Shown: one piece after another, positions 1 through 5,432 of the stretch
How positions within the stretch are numbered: the first letter of the stretch is position 1
Layout of the letters: each line of letters begins with the position of its first letter
Source: Oscillospiraceae bacterium
GTDB taxonomy: Bacteria; Bacillota; Clostridia; Oscillospirales; Ruminococcaceae
DNA: 5,456 nt
Assembly (NCBI GenBank): GCA_016297675.1
Contig: JAEDGE010000123.1
Coordinates: 1 to 5,456, forward strand
Direction of reading: 5' to 3'
Made by a program: the position numbers and the translations under genes
The notes under the pieces: model-generated
What the model saw: only the letters and a program-made list of their open reading frames with translations
What the model was told of the DNA's origin: nothing
Database searches by the model: none

Positions 1-54
1 TTCATGAATTCAGTCTATTTTAAGGTTTGAATGCTATGCTAAAAGGGAATATCA

Positions 55-63
55 GAAGGGAGG
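55..63 (+). promoter_or_regulatory. Ribosome binding site that sets the regulator start
   Basis: GAAGGGAGG ends 8 nt before the GTG at 72. It is a near-perfect anti-16S match and favours GTG 72 over the in-frame TTG at 27 and ATG at 36, neither of which has comparable spacing to a purine-rich site. Confidence 0.8.
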
Positions 64-71
64 TCTTTTTG

Positions 72-749
72 GTGAACCTTTTAATCGTAGAAGACGAAAT
101 ACAGCTTGCAGATGCACTGGCAGAAATTCTGCAACGCAATAAATACCATGTAGATACCGTCTATAACGGCGAAGACGGTTTGCACTATGCCAGCACGGGG
201 ATTTATGACTGTATTATACTGGATATCATGCTGCCCATTCTGGATGGTATTTCTGTCCTCCGGATGCTGCGGAAACAGAAAATTTCTACCCCAATTCTGC
301 TTCTGACGGCAAAGTCCGATGTTGCAGACAAAATTAAAGGTCTGGACAGCGGTGCAGATGACTATCTGACGAAACCGTTTGTAACCGGTGAACTGCTTGC
401 CCGTATCCGTGCACTGACCAGACGAACCGGAGAAGTCGCCGTGAACGGCCTGCAATTCCATGCCCTGCACCTGGACACACAAAGCTATACCCTCAGCTAT
501 GGACAGGAGGAAGTGAAGCTCAGTCTGAAAGAATATCAGATTATGGAAATTTTTATGAGTAACCCCAAACAGATTGTCTCTAAAGAATTCTTTATTGAGA
601 AAATCTGGGGCTATGAGAGTGATGTCGAATATAACAACATTGAAGTCTATATCTCTTTTCTGCGAAAAAAATTGCAGTCCATCCATGCCAATATTTCTAT
701 TAAAACGGCAAGAGGGATTGGTTATTTTCTGGAGGAACAAAACACATGA
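72..749 (+). CDS. OmpR/PhoB-family two-component response regulator
   Basis: This is a cytoplasmic DNA-binding regulator, 225 residues from the GTG at 72, which is the usual family length. Residues 1-115 form a receiver domain with the acidic pocket VEDE (6-9), phospho-acceptor Asp51 in LDIMLP, the switch Thr79 in LLLTA and Lys101 in TKPF. Residues about 125-222 form a winged-helix output domain, with the typical LSLKEYQIMEIF start and the C-terminal wing KTARGIGYFL. The frame stays open upstream to a TTG at 27 and an ATG at 36. GTG 72 is preferred because GAAGGGAGG lies 8 nt before it and the receiver fold begins at once. The stop overlaps the start of the histidine kinase gene, so the pair is translationally coupled and this kinase is its likely phosphodonor. 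No convincing promoter is seen in bases 1-71, so it probably lies upstream of the window. Target genes and the stimulus cannot be inferred. Confidence 0.96.
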   Translation: MNLLIVEDEIQLADALAEILQRNKYHVDTVYNGEDGLHYASTGIYDCIILDIMLPILDGISVLRMLRKQKISTPILLLTAKSDVADKIKGLDSGADDYLTKPFVTGELLARIRALTRRTGEVAVNGLQFHALHLDTQSYTLSYGQEEVKLSLKEYQIMEIFMSNPKQIVSKEFFIEKIWGYESDVEYNNIEVYISFLRKKLQSIHANISIKTARGIGYFLEEQNT

Positions 750-2398
750 TTCGACATGTAAGACGCCATTTTATCTGCTTTACCATGTGCATTCTCACAG
801 GAGCCGTGCTGCTGCCCATGATTGCCTTGAATGTGATTCCGGCGTTGATGTCCTATAATCAAAACAAAGTCATTTTAGAACAAGCGGTACAAAATGAAAT
901 TCGGCTGCGGACGCCAAAGCCTACCCCACAACCTGACAATCAGCCCTCTGAAGCAGACCCGTTTACTGTGACCACAGCCGTTACGACTACCGTAGAGATT
1001 ACCACTTCCCATTCAACTACAACGGTAACAGAAACCATTGTTGCAGCAGAAACGGCACCACCAGAATCCACTGTATTGCAGCCACAAAATAGTAGCCAGC
1101 CACAAAAAACAGGAACCAAACCAACGCAAACCGAACCATCTGTACTGACACGTCCCAGCATACAAACTACGGTAAAGCAACCGCAGACCATTCCAAATGA
1201 AACCAGACCCCCGTGGGAGGACGATGATCCGAACAAGGAAGACGATGAGCCATGGGAAGACCCACCGCCATATGAAAATGATTTTCCGTGGCATCCGCAT
1301 CCGTGGGACGCTTCGATTTCCATATTCCCACAAACCGCTACACAAAAGAAATGGAACAGTGAACCTCCTGCACCAAAAGGAGACAGTTCTTCGGATTACT
1401 TTCTGGCAGTGCTGGATACCAACGGAAACCTGACAGAAACCATTCATGCCGACTGGTATGACTACACGGAGGAAGAGGTACAGGCTCTTGTGGAGGAGGT
1501 ACAAAAAAGCAAAAAACAAGATGGTCGATTTGATACGCTTCAATTTCATGAACAAGATTATCAAATGGGAAGCATTGTTGCTTTTATAGATTGTGCCAAA
1601 GATCTGAGTTTTCTACAGCAGTTGATGATTGTAAGCATTATCATCTTTATCCTGATGGAAAGCATTGTCCTGTTACTCACCATGATGATCACCAAACGAG
1701 CCATGCTGCCGATGCAGATTTCCTTTGAAAAACAAAAACAGTTTATTTCAGATGCCGGACATGAACTGAAAACACCGCTAACCATTATCTCTGCAAATGC
1801 GGATATTTTACAGGATGAAATTGGAGAAAATAAATGGCTGGATTATATCCGAATGCAAACAGAACGCATGCGGGTTCTGGTAGATGAAATGATGGCTCTG
1901 ACCAAAATGGAATATAGCAACAATCTGGATACAGCAGAGCGGTTCAACCTGAGTTCTGCGGTGGAAACGATGGCGTTGCCATTTGAATCGCAGGCATTTG
2001 AACAGCAGAAGCAATTTCTCATTACGGTGCAGCCAGACTTATATTTCCACGGCAATCCGGAACAGATCCGACGGATGATTGGCATTCTGATCGACAATGC
2101 ATTCAAATACAGTGCAGAACACGGCGAAATCAAGGTTTCTCTGAAAGAAGAAACGGGCGGTCGTGCCGTGTTAGAGGTCTACAACACCGGTAAGGGCGTG
2201 CGAGAAGACGAAACGGAAAAAATCTTTGAGCGATTTTACCGCAGTGACAGTTCCCGTGCCCGTGCAACCGGCGGATATGGATTGGGACTTTCGATTGCAA
2301 AGAGTGTGGCAGAAGCACATAAGATTAAAATTGAAGTCAACAGCGTACCCGATCACTGGATTACGTTTACATTGGTCTTCCCGCCACAGAAAAAATAG
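746..2398 (+). CDS. Membrane sensor histidine kinase with long Thr/Pro-rich outer linker
   Basis: This 550-residue transmembrane kinase probably phosphorylates the regulator encoded just upstream. The ATG at 746 overlaps that gene's TGA (ATGA) and has GGAGG at 731-735. Order of parts: membrane helix 1 (about 9-31); a low-complexity outer linker (about 56-216), first Thr/Ser/Pro/Gln-rich, then acidic and rich in Trp and Pro (156-188, e.g. PPWEDDDP, EPWEDPPPYE, FPWHPHPW); a small sensor module (217-291, starting DYFLAVLDTNGNL); membrane helix 2 (about 293-315). The cytoplasmic part has an HisKA H-box with His339 in DAGHELKTPL, an N-box with Asn451 in LIDNAFKYS, a G1 box NTGKG (480-484) with Asn in the usual Asp place, a common variant, then an F-box (FERFYR) and G2 (GGYGLGLSIAKS). 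All catalytic boxes are present, so it should be active. From recall of the family, many clostridial relatives share the sensor module and kinase core but have a much shorter linker. The ligand is unknown. Confidence 0.95.
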   Translation: MIRHVRRHFICFTMCILTGAVLLPMIALNVIPALMSYNQNKVILEQAVQNEIRLRTPKPTPQPDNQPSEADPFTVTTAVTTTVEITTSHSTTTVTETIVAAETAPPESTVLQPQNSSQPQKTGTKPTQTEPSVLTRPSIQTTVKQPQTIPNETRPPWEDDDPNKEDDEPWEDPPPYENDFPWHPHPWDASISIFPQTATQKKWNSEPPAPKGDSSSDYFLAVLDTNGNLTETIHADWYDYTEEEVQALVEEVQKSKKQDGRFDTLQFHEQDYQMGSIVAFIDCAKDLSFLQQLMIVSIIIFILMESIVLLLTMMITKRAMLPMQISFEKQKQFISDAGHELKTPLTIISANADILQDEIGENKWLDYIRMQTERMRVLVDEMMALTKMEYSNNLDTAERFNLSSAVETMALPFESQAFEQQKQFLITVQPDLYFHGNPEQIRRMIGILIDNAFKYSAEHGEIKVSLKEETGGRAVLEVYNTGKGVREDETEKIFERFYRSDSSRARATGGYGLGLSIAKSVAEAHKIKIEVNSVPDHWITFTLVFPPQKK

Positions 2399-2422
2399 AA
2401 TTTCTTTTGAAAACAACAATAT

Positions 2423-2455
2423 AGCCGCTGACCGAAACAAAGTCGGTCAGCGGCT
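2423..2455 (+). terminator. Intrinsic terminator after the kinase gene, probably bidirectional
   Basis: Perfect 13-bp stem: AGCCGCTGACCGA (2423-2435) pairs with TCGGTCAGCGGCT (2443-2455) around a 7-nt AACAAAG loop, 25 nt after the kinase stop. On the plus strand it is followed by a T-rich but interrupted tail (GTTTGTATTATTG). On the minus strand it is followed by ATATTGTTGTTTT. It lies between convergent genes, so it can serve the kinase operon and back up nadC termination. The tail is not a pure T run, so efficiency is uncertain. Confidence 0.85.
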
Positions 2456-2478
2456 GTTTGTATTATTGTTTGTATTAT
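2455..2478. repeat. Perfect tandem duplication of a 12-mer
   Basis: TGTTTGTATTAT occurs twice back to back (2455-2466 and 2467-2478). It begins at the last base of the terminator stem and makes up the T-rich tail. It looks like a local slippage duplication that lengthened the terminator tail; no other role is evident. Confidence 0.8.
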
Positions 2479-2487
2479 ATGGTTGGT

Positions 2488-2505
2488 TTGTTTCACGTGA
2501 AACAA
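2488..2505. other. parS: parS centromere site (ParB/Spo0J binding)
   Basis: TTGTTTCACGTGAAACAA is an 18-bp perfect palindrome. Its central 16 bases, TGTTTCACGTGAAACA (2489-2504), match the bacterial chromosomal parS consensus TGTTNCACGTGAAACA exactly. parS is the nucleation site for ParB, which spreads on DNA and recruits SMC for chromosome segregation; sites usually cluster around oriC. Here it sits between convergent genes, after the terminators of both, where transcription would disturb bound protein least. A 16-base exact match is very unlikely by chance in 5.5 kb. No parA or parB gene is in the window. A plasmid or other replicon origin is possible, though nad genes favour a chromosome. 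Confidence 0.9.
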
Positions 2506-2510
2506 TCGGG

Positions 2511-2567
2511 AGAAACCTTTTCCGAACCGTTCTGTGAAAACGCTACGCTGTTCGCCTGCGGCGTTTT
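2511..2567 (+). repeat. Dispersed intergenic repeat, copy 1 (diverged)
   Basis: About 57 bp starting AGAAACCTTTTCCGAACC and ending CGGCGTTTT. Aligned by eye with copy 2 (3491-3548), about 42 of 57 positions agree with one single-base gap. The best conserved parts are CCGAACC, the GCT(A/T)CGCTGT core and the CGTTTT end. It starts six bases after the parS palindrome and runs into the nadC stop codon. It is in the same orientation as copies 2 and 3. The middle of this copy is diverged and lacks the GGCAGA/TCTGCC arms seen in copy 2. Confidence 0.6.
2537..2567 (-). terminator. Likely intrinsic terminator of nadC overlapping its stop codon
   Basis: AAAACGC (2537-2543) pairs with GCGTTTT (2561-2567). 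The helix continues as CGC/GCG after a 2-nt bulge and encloses a 9-nt loop, giving 10 paired bases. Read on the minus strand the hairpin ends in GCGTTTT, and its 5' arm begins within the nadC TAA (2566-2568). The T run is only four bases, so it may need the stronger stem at 2423-2455 as a second stop. The hairpin lies inside repeat copy 1. Confidence 0.5.
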
Positions 2568-3414
2568 AATCTTTCGCCGTCTGAATCCGCATCGAAATAT
2601 CAAAACACTTTACAGAATGCGTCAACGCACCCAGTGAAATAATATCCACGCCTGTTTCTGCAACGGCACGGATATTTTCCTTCGTCACATTACCGGACGC
2701 TTCGAGCAGCACCTTTCCATTTGTCATCGCAACGGCTTTTCGCATTTCTTCACAGCTCATATTGTCCAACATGATAATCTCTACACCGGCTGCCAGTGCT
2801 TCTTCCAATTCTGCCAGTGTCCGCACTTCCAGTTCAATTTTTACCATGTGTCCAATCTTTTTCCGCAGTGCCTGCACAGCCCCTGTAATGCTGCCATAGG
2901 CATCAATGTGATTATCCTTCAGCATCGCACCATCTGACAGATTATATCGGTGATTTTTTCCGCCGCCAACTGTCACGGCATACTTTTGCAGCTGCCGCAG
3001 ACCCGGCAGAGTCTTTCTGGTATCGGTAATCTGTGCCCGTGTACCGGCAACCAGTGCCACACATTCTGCTGTTGCCGTTGCAATGCCACTCATGTGCTGC
3101 AAGATATTCAAAGCAGTTCGTTCCCCTTTAAGGAGCGTGCGGGTACTGCCCTTCATCATGGCAAGAATGTCGCCCTTCTCAACGGTTTCGCCGTCCTTCT
3201 TGAGAATTTTCATCTCCACATTGCCGCCTGCCAGTTCAAAGACCCGCTTTGCAATGTCAATGCCGCACAGCACACCGCTGTCCTTGGCAAGATAATATGC
3301 CTCGGATGTATGGCTGTCATCCAGCAGATAATCGGTGGTGACATCGACATAGTGAATATCCTCTTCCAGTGCTGTCGTAATGATTTTGTCAATGTAAAAT
3401 GGCTGTAAAATCAT
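2566..3414 (-). CDS. nadC: Quinolinate phosphoribosyltransferase (decarboxylating), EC 2.4.2.19
   Basis: This cytoplasmic enzyme converts quinolinate and PRPP to nicotinate mononucleotide, CO2 and diphosphate, the third step of de novo NAD synthesis. The protein is 282 residues from the ATG at 3414, normal for the family. Visible family marks: an N-terminal alpha/beta sandwich with VTTDYL (25-30); the substrate-site loop LLKGERTALN (94-103); DTRKTLPG (131-138) with the Arg-Lys pair that binds the acid substrate; GGGKNHRYNLSDGAMLKDNHI (150-170) with the His-Arg pair and Lys166; the barrel carboxylates Glu195 and Asp217 in IMLDNM; and LEASGNV plus SLGALTHS for phosphate binding. No key residue is missing. 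The frame is open to an ATG at 3459, but the site at 3424-3430 and the family N terminus support 3414. nadB lies upstream on the same strand, 393 bp away with a terminator between. No clear own promoter was found, so transcription may come from nadB readthrough or a weak local promoter. Confidence 0.97.
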   Translation of the reverse strand: MILQPFYIDKIITTALEEDIHYVDVTTDYLLDDSHTSEAYYLAKDSGVLCGIDIAKRVFELAGGNVEMKILKKDGETVEKGDILAMMKGSTRTLLKGERTALNILQHMSGIATATAECVALVAGTRAQITDTRKTLPGLRQLQKYAVTVGGGKNHRYNLSDGAMLKDNHIDAYGSITGAVQALRKKIGHMVKIELEVRTLAELEEALAAGVEIIMLDNMSCEEMRKAVAMTNGKVLLEASGNVTKENIRAVAETGVDIISLGALTHSVKCFDISMRIQTAKD

Positions 3415-3423
3415 GTGGAAGTA

Positions 3424-3430
3424 CCTCCTT
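3424..3430 (-). promoter_or_regulatory. Ribosome binding site that sets the nadC start
   Basis: The minus strand reads AAGGAGG here, 9 nt before the ATG at 3414. It lies inside the longer frame that begins at 3459, so it argues against that longer start. Confidence 0.85.
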
Positions 3431-3490
3431 TTTGGATATGTTAAAATGTAAGCAGTCATGCCACAGATGTTTTTTATTTCTGTTTCTTAG

Positions 3491-3548
3491 AGAAGCCTTG
3501 TCCGAACCATCCGGCAGAATTGCTTCGCTGTCTGCCTGTGTCCGTTTT
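3491..3548 (+). repeat. Dispersed intergenic repeat, copy 2 (best preserved)
   Basis: About 58 bp running from AGAAGCCTTGTCCGAACC to GTCCGTTTT. It matches copy 3 at 20 of 22 bases over CTTGTCCGAACC...GGCAGA (3497-3518) and copy 1 more loosely. It contains a hairpin: GGCAGA (3513-3518) pairs with TCTGCC (3531-3536) around a 12-nt loop with the core GCTTCGCTG. Its 3' end runs directly into the left arm of the 14-bp inverted repeat, so the full element may be larger than the three-way match shows. No transposase or terminal inverted repeats are seen. Confidence 0.7.
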
Positions 3549-3636
3549 GCCCACTCTATGCGACTGCATTACGCTGCTCACTGCAACAAAATTTTCGTTT
3601 CTGAAATCCTTTTGTTTTTGAGGAGTGGGCAAAACG
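3543..3636. repeat. 14-bp perfect inverted repeat with 66-bp spacer
   Basis: CGTTTTGCCCACTC (3543-3556) is the exact reverse complement of GAGTGGGCAAAACG (3623-3636). The spacer contains GCATTACGCTGCTCACTGC, loosely like the GCTTCGCTGTCTGCCTG core of repeat copy 2. The arms could close a long imperfect stem in RNA from either strand, or be the ends of a small non-autonomous element. No flanking target duplication is obvious. Confidence 0.75.
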
Positions 3637-3681
3637 TCTTTTCATTTTGCATTCAAGTCCATTTTTCTATTTTTGCTTTGC

Positions 3682-3708
3682 AAAAAATAAGGGGCTACTC
3701 GCCCCTTA
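3682..3708 (-). terminator. Intrinsic terminator downstream of nadB
   Basis: On the minus strand an 8-bp stem (TAAGGGGC with GCCCCTTA, plus-strand arms 3688-3695 and 3701-3708) with a 5-nt loop is followed directly by TTTTTT (plus A run 3682-3687). This is the classic GC stem plus U-run layout, about 100 nt past the nadB stop. It should end or reduce nadB transcription before nadC. On the plus strand the stem is followed by AAATTCC, so it works in one direction only. Confidence 0.85.
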
Positions 3709-3718
3709 AAATTCCCCG

Positions 3719-3742
3719 GCAGCATTTTTGAAAAACTGCTGC
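3719..3742. repeat. Small stem-loop between nadB stop and its terminator
   Basis: GCAGCA (3719-3724) pairs with TGCTGC (3737-3742). The inner TTTTT and AAAAA runs can add pairs past a bulged C. In the nadB transcript it would sit just before the terminator hairpin and might protect the 3' end. This is a structural observation only. Confidence 0.45.
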
Positions 3743-3807
3743 ACCGAAAAACTTTTTCATTTGACATTCGTCGGGCAAAACTTATGAAATAATATGTTCT
3801 TATGAAT

Positions 3808-5262
3808 TTACAAAACTTCCTTCAAAATCAAATACGCATTGGTTGCCATGGCTTTCGCTTCAATCAAATCTGGTGTCACAGCAAATGGCTCACTGTAAAG
3901 CATCCGCCGGATTTCCTTAATCCGTTCAAACCCTTTCAGCAGCTCTGCCTGATGCGGAATGACAAAATAGCTATTCTGCATAATCTGTCGGATTTCTGTT
4001 CGTGTTCCTTTCGGCATCGGCAACGTATTTTCTGTCTCCGGAAAGGCGGCTTCTGCAAATGTATCCGGCACCTCCGGCAGCTTTTCTGCAATATCCAGTG
4101 CTGCCTGTCGGGAGAAAACCAGTGCCTCTAACAGCGAATTGCTGGCAAGTCGATTATTGCCATGGACACCGGTATTCGAGCACTCCCCTGCTGCGTACAG
4201 GTGCGGTATCGTCGTTTCGGAATGGCTGTCCACCTGAATGCCGCCCATCAAATAATGCTGACACGGATAAATCGGAATGGGTTCTTTCGTCATATCATAG
4301 CCCTGTTCCAGCACTTTCCTGTAAATCATGGGGAAACGGTTCCGGATAAAATCAGCATCTTGATAGGAAATATCCAAATAGAAGTTATCCGAACCGGTTC
4401 GGTTCTTTTCTTCGATAATCGCATGAGAAACCACATCTCGTGGTGCCAGTTCCAAGCGTTCATCATAGCGATCCATAAAACGCTCTTTGTTGCAATTGAG
4501 CAGATACGCTCCTTCTCCCCGTACTGCTTCCGAAATCAAAAAGCATTCCCGTGTGTGGTGGTCATTGAATGCCGTGGGATGGAACTGAATCAAATGTAGG
4601 TTCCGGATTTTCGCTCCAATATCATGGGCAAAGGCAATGCCGTCACCAGTTGCAATTTTAGAATTCGTCGTATAAGCATACATTCTGCCGATACCGCCCG
4701 TGGCAAGCAGGACAAAATGGCTGTTATAAACGGTGCAGCTGTCATCCTGCAACACATTGACGGAAAAACCCGTGCTGGTTTTCTGCAAACCGACCATCAT
4801 TGCGGACTCCAGAACCGTGACATTGGAAAGCGTCTTGACCTTCCGGATCAACGTATTGACGATTTCCTCCCCGGTCGTATCTTTGTGGTGAAAAATCCGA
4901 TGCCGACAGTGTCCGCCCTCCAGTGTGCGGTGCAAAGAACCATCCGGCTTGCGGTCAAAATCTGCCCCCAGTTTCAGCAGCGAATCAATTGCCATTGCCG
5001 CATTGTCCACGAGAATCTGAACGGTTTCAGGATTGTTCTTAAAGCCGCCGGCAATCATGGTATCCTGCTTGTGCAGTTCGGGCGTGTCGTCCTCCGGCGA
5101 TTTATAAACACCAGCGATTCCGCCCTGTGCCAAAGAGGAATTACAAAGCGTCAATTCCTGCTTACAAATCAACAGCACGTTGCAATAAGAAGGCAGCTGA
5201 ATGGCACCATACAGACCGGCAGCCCCTCCGCCGACAATGATAACATCAAAATTGTGATTCAT
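3808..5262 (-). CDS. nadB: L-aspartate oxidase, EC 1.4.3.16
   Basis: This FAD flavoprotein oxidises L-aspartate to iminoaspartate, the first step of de novo NAD synthesis; the product goes to NadA. In anaerobes of this type fumarate is the probable electron acceptor, as known for the family. The protein has 484 residues, shorter than the roughly 540 of E. coli NadB, with the shortfall mostly in the C-terminal helical domain (about 410-484). Motifs: dinucleotide-binding VIIVGGGAAGL (7-17); NSSLAQGGIAG (41-51); EGGHCRHRIFH (115-125); second FAD contact LLATGG (185-190); active-site His228 in QFHPTAF, Arg275 in APRDVV, His336 in CQHYLMGG; and FAD-binding YAAGECSNTGVHG plus NRLASNSLLEAL (356-381). 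Everything expected for catalysis is present. The nucleotide fold begins at residue 5, which fixes the start at 5262. Fumarate reductase subunits share the fold, but SLAQGGIAG and the GVHGNNRLASNSL stretch point to NadB. It has its own promoter at 5351-5379. Confidence 0.97.
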   Translation of the reverse strand: MNHNFDVIIVGGGAAGLYGAIQLPSYCNVLLICKQELTLCNSSLAQGGIAGVYKSPEDDTPELHKQDTMIAGGFKNNPETVQILVDNAAMAIDSLLKLGADFDRKPDGSLHRTLEGGHCRHRIFHHKDTTGEEIVNTLIRKVKTLSNVTVLESAMMVGLQKTSTGFSVNVLQDDSCTVYNSHFVLLATGGIGRMYAYTTNSKIATGDGIAFAHDIGAKIRNLHLIQFHPTAFNDHHTRECFLISEAVRGEGAYLLNCNKERFMDRYDERLELAPRDVVSHAIIEEKNRTGSDNFYLDISYQDADFIRNRFPMIYRKVLEQGYDMTKEPIPIYPCQHYLMGGIQVDSHSETTIPHLYAAGECSNTGVHGNNRLASNSLLEALVFSRQAALDIAEKLPEVPDTFAEAAFPETENTLPMPKGTRTEIRQIMQNSYFVIPHQAELLKGFERIKEIRRMLYSEPFAVTPDLIEAKAMATNAYLILKEVL

Positions 5263-5275
5263 AAAAAAACCAGCA

Positions 5276-5281
5276 TCCTTT
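5276..5281 (-). promoter_or_regulatory. nadB ribosome binding site, unusually distant
   Basis: The minus strand reads AAAGGA here, 13 nt before the ATG at 5262, with a seven-T run between them. This is weaker and farther away than the other ribosome binding sites in the window, which suggests modest nadB translation. Confidence 0.55.
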
Positions 5282-5282
5282 C

Positions 5283-5313
5283 AGCCGTTGTTCCGTCCAA
5301 TCGAGCAGCGGCT
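5283..5313 (-). promoter_or_regulatory. Possible leader hairpin before the nadB ribosome binding site
   Basis: In the nadB transcript AGCCGCTG (plus 5306-5313) can pair with CAACGGCT (plus 5283-5290), 7 of 8 pairs with one C-A mismatch, around a 15-nt loop. It ends one base before AAAGGA. It might affect ribosome access, but it matches no riboswitch class that I recognise. Confidence 0.3.
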
Positions 5314-5334
5314 TTTTCCAAATCAAAGCGAAAA

Positions 5335-5346
5335 GAAAACGCTTTC
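5335..5346. promoter_or_regulatory. Near-palindromic operator candidate at the nadB transcription start
   Basis: GAAAACGCTTTC is palindromic except for one base pair and matches the core of catabolite-response elements (pattern TGWNANCGNTNWCA) at all inner positions, but fails at both outermost bases. It lies 5-16 bp past the -10 box, where a bound repressor would block initiation. A second overlapping inverted pair (AAAGCG 5325-5330, CGCTTT 5340-5345) is present. A CcpA/LacI-family operator or an unrelated palindrome are both possible. Confidence 0.35.
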
Positions 5347-5350
5347 CCTT

Positions 5351-5379
5351 ATGATACTACTTTCTATGGCGTTTGTCAA
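5351..5379 (-). promoter_or_regulatory. Sigma-A-type promoter of nadB
   Basis: The minus strand has a perfect -35 box TTGACA (plus 5374-5379), a 17-bp spacer and the -10 box TATCAT (plus 5351-5356), 5 of 6 to consensus. The expected start near 5344 gives a leader of about 80 nt. This is the best promoter match in the window, and it shows that nadB begins a transcript rather than following nadA closely. Confidence 0.85.
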
Positions 5380-5432
5380 TTGCAGAACAAGAACATTGCA
5401 TGGAAATCAATTTTCGGATTTCTTTGGGAAAA

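Larger units (their letters stand above)
3415..3807. other. 393-bp gene-free spacer between nadB and nadC
   Basis: No credible gene is seen on either strand; short open frames here lack ribosome binding sites and family resemblance. From nadB towards nadC it holds a small stem-loop (3719-3742), an intrinsic terminator (3682-3708), a 14-bp inverted repeat (3543-3636), repeat copy 2 (3491-3548) and the nadC ribosome binding site. Two short motifs recur in swapped order: GGGCAAAAC (3627-3635, 3773-3781) and TTTTCATTT(T/G)(G/A)CATTC (3639-3654, 3754-3769). No good -35/-10 pair for nadC was found on the minus strand. The spacer is much longer than expected inside a nad operon and looks like accumulated repeat debris. 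Confidence 0.75.

Noticed and set aside
12..40. Promoter for the response regulator (TATGCT as -10)
   Set aside because: There is no acceptable -35 at 16-18 bp; the promoter is more likely outside the window.
480..484. Residues 480-484 (NTGKG) of the histidine kinase as a degenerate ATP-binding G1 box (the coordinates given are residue numbers; bases 2183-2197)
   Set aside because: Asn in place of Asp is common in active kinases of this type, and all other boxes are intact.
81..740. 219-codon minus-strand open frame opposite the response regulator
   Set aside because: It is antisense to a fully recognisable receiver/winged-helix protein and has no recognisable domain.
940..1564. Long minus-strand open frames, one glycine/serine-rich
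   Set aside because: They are complements of the Thr/Pro/Asp-rich kinase linker in other frames. They have no ribosome binding site or family resemblance, and the plus-strand kinase reads through intact.
3399..3731. 110-codon plus-strand open frame in the nadB-nadC spacer
   Set aside because: It begins inside nadC and runs through repeat and terminator DNA. There is no ribosome binding site and the composition is that of translated repeats.
3761..3788. Plus-strand TTGACA with TATGAA 16 bp on, a possible antisense promoter into nadB
   Set aside because: The -35 is perfect but the -10 is only 4 of 6 with short spacing, and the TTGACA lies within a short repeated motif.
5259..5276. Five-residue open frame (MLVFL) overlapping the nadB start as ATGA
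   Set aside because: Its start directly abuts the purine-rich site, leaving no spacing for a ribosome. It is most likely chance, although the overlap is suggestive of a leader peptide.
5283..5317. Plus-strand hairpin followed by TTTTT, terminator-like
   Set aside because: No plus-strand transcript is expected here; the T run is simply the complement of A-rich leader DNA of nadB.
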